Virus record (IMG/VR): IMGVR_UViG_3300008266_009201
Location: 34,441 to 98,440 of that record
Direction: 5' to 3' (one strand)
DNA from: a virus
DNA: 64,000 nucleotides
How positions within the stretch are numbered: the first letter of the stretch is position 1; each line of letters opens with the position of its first letter. The notes beneath the pieces were generated by a model that saw only the letters and a program-made list of their open reading frames with translations, did no database searches and was not told where the DNA came from. A program made the position numbers and the translations under genes. Shown here piece by piece: positions 35,052 through 42,023 of this stretch.

Positions 35052-36049
35052 AGTGGTTTAGTTTTTCAAGACGCAATCTTGTGCATTATGGTGCATTGCA
35101 CATGGCACAATGGTATCTTGATAACCCTGGTCCTAGAGTAGAACAAGATTTAGCAACCAGCGGAATGTCACGAGCCGACTTGCACGGCAAAAAACTCATA
35201 GTAGATTTTAGAGCCGAAGGCCAGTGTGACAAAGTGATCGGCAATCTAATTACGTATTTGCAAACACTACCAGTTGAAGATATCCTGGTGGTATTCAACG
35301 CTGTGGTTGACGTTGATGGCCTTTCGTACAAAGCACTGTCGCAACCTACTTTTCTAACAAATTTTGCCGGTTGGTTTGATCGTCTTGATGCGTCTGGTGC
35401 CGCTACTGGCATTGACACAAAGTTTTTGTGTTTGATTCGTAGGCCCAGTATAAGTCGTGCTAGACTTGCTGCTGGGTTGACGGACATCTCTAGTGTCAGA
35501 CTCAGCTTTGGTAGCATGGGTGCCAATAACATTACCAACGAATACCGAGAAATTATACCAAGAGAATTGCCGCTGTTGTTGGATGGGATTGTGGAACGAT
35601 CAACTGGGCTAGAACATGACCAAACCAACAGCATGTTCAAAACCTGCATGTTCAATATTGTTGCAGAGTCTGGCAGTCAGTCTGATGTTGGCGTGTGGCG
35701 CAGTCATTTTATCAGTGAAAAAACATTCAAGGCATTTGGCTTGAGACAAATTCCAATTTGGTTTGCAGTTCCTGGTCTGGTTGCTGAAGTGCGTAAACTG
35801 GGGTTTGATGTGTTTGATGACATTGTCACACACAGTTATGACAACATCACAGATGAAGATCAGAGATTACATGCTGTGCTGAAAGAAATACACAGGCTAG
35901 ATCAATTGACTGTGGGACAATGTTGTGAGTTAAAACAACAGTTGTCCACACGCATTGAAAACAACTATAATCTGTTGAGAGAATATGCACGAGACGTAGA
36001 TGCTTGGTACAGCCGCGTGGAAACAGAGTTTGATAAGAATGATTCATAG
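35048..36049 (+). CDS. Putative glycosyltransferase of the SEK...LGF...SYD family, copy 2, 333 aa
   Basis: The C-terminal third contains SEKTFKAFGLRQIPIWF, VAEVRKLGFDVFDDIV and THSYDNITDED, the same block as in copies 1, 3 and 4. Upstream there is a short variable half with FLTNFAGWFDRLD. Located between the aminotransferase-like and SGNH-like genes in a GalE-headed glycan cluster, which supports a sugar-transfer role. The family assignment is inference from the shared block and context. Confidence 0.6.
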   Translation: MKWFSFSRRNLVHYGALHMAQWYLDNPGPRVEQDLATSGMSRADLHGKKLIVDFRAEGQCDKVIGNLITYLQTLPVEDILVVFNAVVDVDGLSYKALSQPTFLTNFAGWFDRLDASGAATGIDTKFLCLIRRPSISRARLAAGLTDISSVRLSFGSMGANNITNEYREIIPRELPLLLDGIVERSTGLEHDQTNSMFKTCMFNIVAESGSQSDVGVWRSHFISEKTFKAFGLRQIPIWFAVPGLVAEVRKLGFDVFDDIVTHSYDNITDEDQRLHAVLKEIHRLDQLTVGQCCELKQQLSTRIENNYNLLREYARDVDAWYSRVETEFDKNDS

Positions 36050-36710
36050 ACTTGCTATTTTAGGAGACAGTTGGGCATATGGTGCAGAACTTGAGCCAGG
36101 CGAAAAATCATTTGGCCAGATCATTGGTGACCGTTTGAATGTGACCAGTGTGGATAATGTTGCAGTACCTGGATCCAGCATTCCTCACACAGTGTTGCAA
36201 CTCAAAGGCTTTTTAGACAAGTACCGCACTGAAAGAGAAAATCCAGACAATAGGTACACTGTATTGGTGTTTTTGACTTCTCAACAACGTCACATGACCT
36301 GGCATGATCGGCTGGTACATTTGCAACCCAACGGAGTGGCTGTGCCCAATGCCAATCCCACAGAACACAATCTAAACGAATTGTATTACAAGTATTTTTC
36401 TAGCGATGCCGCACACGATTATGCTGTGAACACTGCTATCTTGACTGTGCAAGGAATTTGCAGAGAAGCCAGGGTAAATGCACTATTTGTTGCTGGCTGG
36501 CAAAAGATAAAATTTTGGTCTGAAGTAGACACTAGATACATGTATGAGAATGGCAAGGTAACTTGTGCTGACATACTGGGAGTGAAATTTACCAGTATGG
36601 AACGAGGACATGAATTGTTTAGCAGTAGTGGTGGCCATCCCAATCAACTGGGCCATCAAGTTATAGCAGATAGGTTAATTAGATGGGTCACAAATCAATT
36701 AATCTATTGA
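36039..36710 (+). CDS. SGNH/GDSL hydrolase, 223 aa
   Basis: Block I is LAILGDSWAYGAEL with canonical GDS, block II is NVAVPGSSIPHT (Gly), and block V is SGGHPNQLGHQVIADRL, which carries the catalytic His. It is the best-preserved of the five SGNH-like proteins here and may be active as an esterase or acetyl hydrolase. The start at 36039 is inside the end of the preceding gene. Its stop TGA forms part of the -35 box of the folE promoter. Confidence 0.75.
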   Translation: MIHRLAILGDSWAYGAELEPGEKSFGQIIGDRLNVTSVDNVAVPGSSIPHTVLQLKGFLDKYRTERENPDNRYTVLVFLTSQQRHMTWHDRLVHLQPNGVAVPNANPTEHNLNELYYKYFSSDAAHDYAVNTAILTVQGICREARVNALFVAGWQKIKFWSEVDTRYMYENGKVTCADILGVKFTSMERGHELFSSSGGHPNQLGHQVIADRLIRWVTNQLIY

Positions 36711-36735
36711 CAAGTCAATCTAAATAGTTTACAAT
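36707..36735 (+). promoter_or_regulatory. Sigma70 promoter TTGACA-17-TACAAT for folE
   Basis: TTGACA at 36707-36712 overlaps the upstream stop codon (36708-36710); 17-bp spacer; TACAAT at 36730-36735. The leader ends with ACTCGGAGA before the TTG start at 36778. Confidence 0.75.
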
Positions 36736-36777
36736 TAACACATAGACATCCACGTCTTATAACTCGGAGAATAACAA

Positions 36778-37470
36778 TTGGAAAAAAATCTATCACAAGT
36801 CCTTCGCGAACGCATGAAGGCAGACGGCAAGAGATTCTGGGCTGGTGACAACATCAGTGATTATGTTGCTGAGTCAGATCGTGAACATTTGATTATGGAG
36901 GCCACTCAAGCATTTGAACAAGTTCTCGATACACTACTAATTGACAGGGAAAATGATCCTAACTCACAAGGCACGGCGCAACGCCTTGCAAAAATGTACT
37001 TCAATGAAATTATGGCTGGTCGCTATGAGACGAGCCCTAATGCTACGGCTTTCCCAAACGATACGGACGGAGCATACGAAGGTATGCTTGTGGTGCGTTC
37101 AGAGCTTAAGAGCATGTGTTCGCATCATCACCAGCCTGTTACGGGTGTGGCTTATATTGGAATCATTGCTGGCCCCAAACTTATTGGTCTATCCAAGTAT
37201 ACCAGGATTGCGCAATGGTGTGCCCGTCGAGGCACTCTCCAAGAAGAGCTATGTATGGATATTGCTCGCGAAATTGAATTCGCGACCGGGTCCAAGGATG
37301 TTGCAGTTTATATACAAGCTACCCATGGTTGTTGTGAGAATCGCGGTATCATGGCTCACTCTAGTCTCACCCAAACAACAGTTTTACACGGTGCGTTTAA
37401 ATCAGACCAAAGTGTAAAAAAAGAATTCTTTGACAACATCAAACTACAACAGGACTTTGCACCACGATGA
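36778..37470 (+). CDS. folE: GTP cyclohydrolase I, 230 aa
   Basis: Canonical FolE: QRLAKMYFNEIMAG, then SMCSHHHQPVTG with zinc Cys and His, GLSKYTRIAQWCARR, and THGCCENRGI with the second zinc Cys. It makes 7,8-dihydroneopterin triphosphate from GTP, the first step of folate and 7-deazaguanine synthesis. With QueD and QueE downstream and DpdA upstream, its role here is most likely base modification of phage DNA. It starts with TTG after GGAGA and has its own sigma70 promoter. Confidence 0.95.
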   Translation: MEKNLSQVLRERMKADGKRFWAGDNISDYVAESDREHLIMEATQAFEQVLDTLLIDRENDPNSQGTAQRLAKMYFNEIMAGRYETSPNATAFPNDTDGAYEGMLVVRSELKSMCSHHHQPVTGVAYIGIIAGPKLIGLSKYTRIAQWCARRGTLQEELCMDIAREIEFATGSKDVAVYIQATHGCCENRGIMAHSSLTQTTVLHGAFKSDQSVKKEFFDNIKLQQDFAPR

Positions 37471-37877
37471 TATTTTTTCATGCATTACGAGATGATCTGA
37501 TGGTTCAACAACAAATCTCTAACTCATGGGAACACATGGTTGGAGTGATCATGTTGAATCAAACAGGCCGCAAATCTGTAAAAACAACCTTGCCAGAATT
37601 TTTATACTGGTTCCCAACGCCGGAAGCATTGATCGCAGCCGATGAAGATTTTGTAAAAAGCATTATTGCACCATTAGGTATGGCTAATGTAAGATACACC
37701 AGATTGAAAAAAATGAGTCAAGACTACATGACTTGGAATGGTGATGATGCTACCGATTTGTACGGCATTGGCAAATACGGCAGTGATAGTTATGAAATTT
37801 TTTTCAAGAAGAACTATACTGTAGAACCCAATGACAAAGAACTCAAACGATATCTCAAAGAGGAAGTTTGCGTATGA
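37467..37877 (+). CDS. HhH-GPD DNA glycosylase-like protein (MBD4/EndoIII type), 136 aa
   Basis: VGVIMLNQTGRKSVKTTLPEF resembles the start of HhH-GPD glycosylases. DATDLYGIGKYGSDSYEIFF is the hairpin (LxGIGxY), and VEPNDKELKRYL holds the catalytic Asp position. At 136 residues it is a minimal domain, like the C-terminal catalytic part of MBD4. No iron-sulfur Cys loop is seen. It lies immediately after folE with ATGA overlap, so a role in excising modified or mismatched bases in the modification system is possible but unproven. Confidence 0.8.
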   Translation: MIFFHALRDDLMVQQQISNSWEHMVGVIMLNQTGRKSVKTTLPEFLYWFPTPEALIAADEDFVKSIIAPLGMANVRYTRLKKMSQDYMTWNGDDATDLYGIGKYGSDSYEIFFKKNYTVEPNDKELKRYLKEEVCV

Positions 37878-37987
37878 TAATTATTACTAATTATACTGGC
37901 AACATTCAATTTCCAGTTGAAGAAGGATTGTTGGAATGGTTGCAAGCGAACTATCCCTACTCACAATACCATTTGGAGGAGATCTAA
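37874..37987 (+). CDS. Small hypothetical protein, 37 aa
   Basis: MIIITNYTGNIQFPVEEGLL followed by an aromatic tail. It is bounded by ATGA overlap before and abuts the next gene, whose GGAGGAG ribosome site lies within its last codons. The gap would otherwise be uncoded, so a real gene is likely. Function unknown. Confidence 0.5.
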   Translation: MIIITNYTGNIQFPVEEGLLEWLQANYPYSQYHLEEI

Positions 37988-38326
37988 ATGGCCGGACGAA
38001 AACCAATGGTGTCCAAAGCAGAACTATTAGCTCTTGAAGAGTTAAAACTGGAATTTGAAGCACTAACTACATTTACTACAGAGGAAAATCAAATGGCAAA
38101 ATCAAAAGCAAAAACAAAGACTGAAGGGTCTGTAAAAAAACTCAGCGACAAGCTGGTCAAAGTTAACGAAAACTTTAGCATCAACATGTATGACAATGGC
38201 TACATGATTGAAGTAAGCGGTAGGGACGATGAAGACAACTGGAAAACTTCCAAGATCATCGTTGACACTGTAGACGAACTGTTGGTGTTGGTTCGTGAAG
38301 CAACTGAAATTGAAAGGGCAGAATAA
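37988..38326 (+). CDS. Hypothetical protein, 112 aa
   Basis: A Glu-rich N-terminal helix, then a Lys-rich stretch (MAKSKAKTKTE, itself a possible internal start at 38093 with an AGAGGAAA site), then a compact domain (NENFSINMYDNGYMIEVSGRDDED). The C-terminal domain looks like a small beta-alpha fold. A GGAGGAG site precedes ATG 37988. The internal start may give a second, shorter product. No family recognised. Confidence 0.55.
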   Translation: MAGRKPMVSKAELLALEELKLEFEALTTFTTEENQMAKSKAKTKTEGSVKKLSDKLVKVNENFSINMYDNGYMIEVSGRDDEDNWKTSKIIVDTVDELLVLVREATEIERAE

Positions 38327-38499
38327 TGGCTAAGAAAATCACTCCTTATGAACAAGCGCCTTATCAACAAGGCTATGAGCAGGCCAAGGCCGGCGAAAAA
38401 TGCCTCAACCCCTATTTGAAACTGGAAGATGCCGAAGCAGATGCTGACGACTTCCAACGTGGATATGACAATGCTATTGAGGCCTTGGATCAAGAGTGA
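38326..38499 (+). CDS. Small protein with RMF-like repeat pattern, 57 aa
   Basis: PYQQGYEQAKAGEKCLNPYL and DDFQRGYDNAIEAL follow the pattern of two GY/GxxxA helices flanking an NPY or CPY motif seen in ribosome modulation factor-like proteins. That is a weak resemblance. It starts on the stop of the gene before (TAATG) and overlaps the next gene (GTGA). Possible ribosome-associated role, low confidence. Confidence 0.5.
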   Translation: MAKKITPYEQAPYQQGYEQAKAGEKCLNPYLKLEDAEADADDFQRGYDNAIEALDQE

Positions 38500-38942
38500 T
38501 TAGATATCTGAATCTGCCTAAAATTCCAGTTGAGATTTTAGACAGCCTCAATTACAATTTTGATCAATACTCGTTTAAGGCCAACTATCTTAACGGTGCT
38601 TACAAGTGGTCAGACGATTTTACCCAACAGATAGATACATGGTGCAAGCAAAATATTTGTGACACTATGCATTGGGGATTTCAGTTTATGAACAACGATA
38701 TCATTGCACACAAAGATGTTGGTACTGAAGTAAAATTAACGTATTTGATTGACGCTGGTGGAAGCAATGTTAGGACCAATTTTTTTGAAGATGATAAAAC
38801 TACCATAACACACAGTTTTGTTATTCCAACACATCAATGGCACATATTGCATGCCAGCAGATATCATAGTGTAGAAGGCATAGAATCTGGACATACTAGA
38901 TTCAGCTTGACTGGAAGAGTTTTTCCGTTACCAATTGAATGA
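38496..38942 (+). CDS. 2-oxoglutarate/Fe(II) oxygenase-like protein, 148 aa
   Basis: A double-stranded beta-helix is suggested by HWGFQFMNNDIIAHKDVGTE (HxD as HKD), LTYLIDAGGSNVRTNFFED, then HSVEGIESGHTRFSLTGRV, supplying the distal His and the Arg that binds 2-oxoglutarate. GTG start at 38496 (overlap with previous stop). Such enzymes hydroxylate amino acids, sugars or DNA bases; the target is unknown. A second oxygenase-like gene lies 400 bases downstream. Confidence 0.6.
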   Translation: MIRYLNLPKIPVEILDSLNYNFDQYSFKANYLNGAYKWSDDFTQQIDTWCKQNICDTMHWGFQFMNNDIIAHKDVGTEVKLTYLIDAGGSNVRTNFFEDDKTTITHSFVIPTHQWHILHASRYHSVEGIESGHTRFSLTGRVFPLPIE

Positions 38943-39343
38943 AAACTATTATGACTGATTTAGAAATTGCATATCAACAAGATATTGCACCCTGGGACGA
39001 CCGTGTGACAGAACTGTCAGACTATCACGTGGCTGTGTTTCGTGATCGTTATCCTGTCACACCCGGTCATTTGTTGTTTGTGCCACAGTACAATAACGAT
39101 GCGGTAATCATGGACTGTTTTGAATCAGCCATGCTGCATGGTCGCAGAATGGTTGTCAATGGCGAATGTGATGCATTTAATATCGGCATCAACATGGGTC
39201 GTGAAGCAGGTCAAACTGTGATGTATCCACATGTGCATTTGATTCCACGCCGAGCAGGTGACTGTGCTGACCCAGTGGGCGGAGTACGTGGGGTTATTAT
39301 TGGACAAGCTAACTACAAAACAGGTAGTTACCAAAAACCATAA
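38939..39343 (+). CDS. HIT-family nucleotide hydrolase/transferase, 134 aa
   Basis: The histidine triad is YPHVHLIPRR (HxHxxP form), following MGREAGQTV. PVTPGHLLFVPQY is the conserved front strand of HIT proteins (GHxLxxP). These hydrolyse or transfer nucleotidyl groups from AppNp, ADP-ribose-like or nucleotide-sugar substrates. GalT-like transferases share the fold, which fits the GalE cluster. It is coupled to the upstream oxygenase by ATGA. Confidence 0.85.
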   Translation: MKTIMTDLEIAYQQDIAPWDDRVTELSDYHVAVFRDRYPVTPGHLLFVPQYNNDAVIMDCFESAMLHGRRMVVNGECDAFNIGINMGREAGQTVMYPHVHLIPRRAGDCADPVGGVRGVIIGQANYKTGSYQKP

Positions 39344-39348
39344 TTAAC

Positions 39349-40005
39349 ATGCAAAAAAAAATTATATACAAAAAAAAGTATATTTCATTGAGCGTTGTCA
39401 ATGATATAAAATCATACTATGAAAAAATAAATGATTCATTGTTAGACTCAGCTGGACCTTATCCTAATCCAAAATCTAAACTGGGATGGGCAAGTTGTTG
39501 GGATCGTCAGTTGCACTATGAACTGCCCCGAAGTCCTATTCATAAAATAGTCAACCAGTTAAAAACAGACTTTGGTGAGTTTATCATCCACGATTCCAGT
39601 ATCCGATATTTGTCAGCACCAATTTTGCCACATAGCGACATTAGAGGAGTCGATTGGCTCAAAGAAAATAAAAGCAAAGGTTTCAAAGAAGGTCTTACTT
39701 TTTTAATTCCTTTGTGGTGGAAAGACGGTCATACTCCTGGTACTGCATTTTATAGTTGTCCAGCCAATTTGAATGAACCATTATATACAGATATGCCAAA
39801 CATCTTGCCAGCGTATTCTGACCAATACACTGAAGAAGCAAGAAATTTCAGTGTAAGAAAAATCATAAAATGGGAGTCACCTGGTGATCTAATTGCGTTT
39901 GAAAGTTTCCAATGGCACGGATCGTGCCAATGGGGCGATGTCACATATGATCGAGAAACTTGGTCTAAAGAGTTTCTTTCAATAGAAACCTGGCGTGAAC
40001 CTTAA
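39349..40005 (+). CDS. 2-oxoglutarate/Fe(II) oxygenase-like protein, 218 aa
   Basis: LSAPILPHSDIRGVDWLKE holds the HxD motif, LTFLIPLWW the core strand, and ESPGDLIAFESFQWHGSCQ the distal His (PGD...WHG) of the double-stranded beta-helix. The N-terminus is Lys-rich and AT-rich (MQKKIIYKKKYISL), unlike its neighbours. Probably a hydroxylase; the substrate is unknown. It ends the run before the QueD promoter. Confidence 0.7.
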   Translation: MQKKIIYKKKYISLSVVNDIKSYYEKINDSLLDSAGPYPNPKSKLGWASCWDRQLHYELPRSPIHKIVNQLKTDFGEFIIHDSSIRYLSAPILPHSDIRGVDWLKENKSKGFKEGLTFLIPLWWKDGHTPGTAFYSCPANLNEPLYTDMPNILPAYSDQYTEEARNFSVRKIIKWESPGDLIAFESFQWHGSCQWGDVTYDRETWSKEFLSIETWREP

Positions 40006-40063
40006 CCTCTGTTGATATTTAATATAAGTATTTCTCTAAGCGGCCTGTCCGGCATCATCCCGC

Positions 40064-40092
40064 TATACAAACTCTGCTGCCTATGCTATAAT
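40064..40092 (+). promoter_or_regulatory. Extended -10 promoter before queD (TGCTATAAT)
   Basis: TGCTATAAT with TATAAT at 40087-40092 and a weak -35 (TATACA, 40064-40069), followed by AGGAGG and ATG 40108. It matches the GCTATAATAC box of the 55-kb promoters. Confidence 0.6.
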
Positions 40093-40107
40093 ACATAGGA
40101 GGACAAT

Positions 40108-41130
40108 ATGGCAACAAATCAACCAGTACAATACAAGTACACCAGCACCAAAGAGTATCATGATGCTTTTCCCTGCGCATACCGTCAATGGCGTGCCGAC
40201 AGCCACTGCAATCTAATTCACGGTTACTCATTCTCAATGAAGTTCTACTTTGGCACAGACAACCTGGATGTGCGTAACTGGGCCGCTGACTATGGCGGTC
40301 TCAAAGAACTTAAAAAGACATTAGAAGATCAATTTGATCATACCTTGCTGGTGTCTGCAGATGATCCAGAGCTGGCGACATACAAGCTCTTGCAAGAGAA
40401 AAAAATGGCCAAACTCACAATCCTGCCACGCTTAGGGTGTGAAGGCTTGGCAGACATGCTGTACAAGTATGTGAACGGTGTTTACATTCCGGACCTGTGG
40501 GGACCGGGTGAAGCAGAGCGTCTCTGGTGCTATCGTGTGGAAGTGCGCGAAACACAGAGCATGCTGGCACATATCATTATCATTGCTATCAGCAACTACA
40601 TTGTGCAATTCAAATTCTCAGTGTTTGGTGCACCATTGGCAGCAGCCGCATTCACATTCCCACTAGTGGTTGTGTTGACCGACTTGACTGTGCGAATGTT
40701 AGGCAAACAAACTGGTCGTGCGGTGATTGCATTGGCATTCATCCCTGCTATCATTGTGTCAATGGCAGTGGTCAAACTGGGCGGTGCTCCTGACTCAGTT
40801 GCTTTCCGCATTGGTCTTGGCTCGGGTGTTGCATACTTTGTGAGCAACTTGCTTGATGTGTACGTGTTCCAATACATTCGTGAAAAGTACGCCACTTGGT
40901 GGATTGCTCCTGCATTGAGTTCAATTGTGAGCACATTCTTTGATACCTATGTGTTCTTCTTTACTGCCTTTGCTGGTGGCGCAAATGAGTTCATGGCTGC
41001 TAACTGGCACATTGTTGCAACCAACAATTCAATCAGTAAGATCATTGTGAGTCTGTTGGTTATTCTGCCTGCGTATGGTTTCTTGTTGAATCACTTGCAG
41101 AAAAAGCTGGCTGCAGACAATCAAGCATAA
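40108..41130 (+). CDS. queD: QueD fused to YhhQ/VUT-type queuosine-precursor transporter, 340 aa
   Basis: Residues 1-150 are QueD-like (6-carboxytetrahydropterin synthase): FPCAYRQW, SHCNLIHGYSFSMKFYF with the catalytic Cys and zinc His pair, DYGGLKELKKTLEDQFDHTLL, and a closing CYRVEVRET. The first zinc His of E. coli QueD seems replaced in FPCAYRQ, as in phage forms I recall. Residues 152-340 are a membrane domain with about six helices (IIIIAISNYIVQF, FTFPLVVVLTDLTVRML, FVSNLLDVYVFQY), matching YhhQ, the preQ0/preQ1 importer. One uninterrupted frame joins them; an ATG at the junction (40561) could allow separate translation. Confidence 0.85.
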   Translation: MATNQPVQYKYTSTKEYHDAFPCAYRQWRADSHCNLIHGYSFSMKFYFGTDNLDVRNWAADYGGLKELKKTLEDQFDHTLLVSADDPELATYKLLQEKKMAKLTILPRLGCEGLADMLYKYVNGVYIPDLWGPGEAERLWCYRVEVRETQSMLAHIIIIAISNYIVQFKFSVFGAPLAAAAFTFPLVVVLTDLTVRMLGKQTGRAVIALAFIPAIIVSMAVVKLGGAPDSVAFRIGLGSGVAYFVSNLLDVYVFQYIREKYATWWIAPALSSIVSTFFDTYVFFFTAFAGGANEFMAANWHIVATNNSISKIIVSLLVILPAYGFLLNHLQKKLAADNQA

Positions 41131-41153
41131 TTACATCAAATTGGTAGGAATTT

Positions 41154-42023
41154 ATGGCACAAGAATTTGATATATCTTTACTGTTGGCCACTCGAGGTCG
41201 TACAGAAGCGTTGGGCAAAAGTGTTCGCAGTTTGTTTGAACTGGCTGACAATCCTCATCGTTTGCAAATCATGTTTGGATTTGACAAAGACGATGACAAA
41301 GGCAAAACGTACTTCCAAACTGAATTGCAGCCTTGGTTAGACTCACACGGTTATCACTATACCGCCATGTTGTTTGACCCATTGGGATATATCAGATTGC
41401 ATATCTACAACAACAAGATGGCTGAGAAAGCCCTGGCTCCTTGGTTTGTTATTTGGAATGATGATGCCATCATGCAAACCCAGGGGTGGGACAGTGAGAT
41501 TTTGAAATACAATGGCAAGTTTAGATTGCTGGCATTCCATACTCACAACGACCACCCCTACTCAATTTTTCCAATAGTTCCACGCAAATGGTATGAACTG
41601 TTGGGATACATCAGTCCCCATCCCACACAAGATGGGTGGTTGAGTCAACAGGCATACATGCTGGACATTTGGGAAAGAATTCCAGTATGGGTAGAACATG
41701 ATCGCCACGACTTGACTGGCAACAACGGCGATGAAACATTTAAAAATCGTGCCATGCTAGAAGGTCGCCCCGATGATCCGTTGGACTTTCACAGCGTTCA
41801 GCAAATGGACCTGCGACACCGAGACTGTGCAAAATTGGCCACATACATGCGCAGTGAATTAGGTATGGATCTTTCATTCTTTACCAACGTGTTCAACGGC
41901 AGTCAAGATCCCTGGGAAAAACTAGCACAGAATGATGTAAACAGTCAAATGGTTCAATTTGCCAACCCGCATACACATTTTGCAAAAAAAGATACTGATC
42001 AAAAACAAGTAAATAATGCATGA
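41154..42023 (+). CDS. GT-A (family 2-like) glycosyltransferase, 289 aa
   Basis: ISLLLATRGRTEALGKSVRSL is the opening of family 2 transferases. The DxD-like acidic motif is NDDAIM in FVIWNDDAIMQTQGW, and PHPTQDGWLSQ follows. Residues beyond 240 are mostly polar. Its start lies 24 bases after the queD fusion stop, with a TAGGAAT site. Its stop overlaps the B12-type radical SAM gene by ATGA. Donor and acceptor are unknown. Confidence 0.65.
   Translation: MAQEFDISLLLATRGRTEALGKSVRSLFELADNPHRLQIMFGFDKDDDKGKTYFQTELQPWLDSHGYHYTAMLFDPLGYIRLHIYNNKMAEKALAPWFVIWNDDAIMQTQGWDSEILKYNGKFRLLAFHTHNDHPYSIFPIVPRKWYELLGYISPHPTQDGWLSQQAYMLDIWERIPVWVEHDRHDLTGNNGDETFKNRAMLEGRPDDPLDFHSVQQMDLRHRDCAKLATYMRSELGMDLSFFTNVFNGSQDPWEKLAQNDVNSQMVQFANPHTHFAKKDTDQKQVNNA

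Noticed and set aside
38326-38499. Firm call of ribosome modulation factor
   Set aside because: Only a weak GY...NPY...GY pattern is shared, so it is kept as a low-confidence resemblance.
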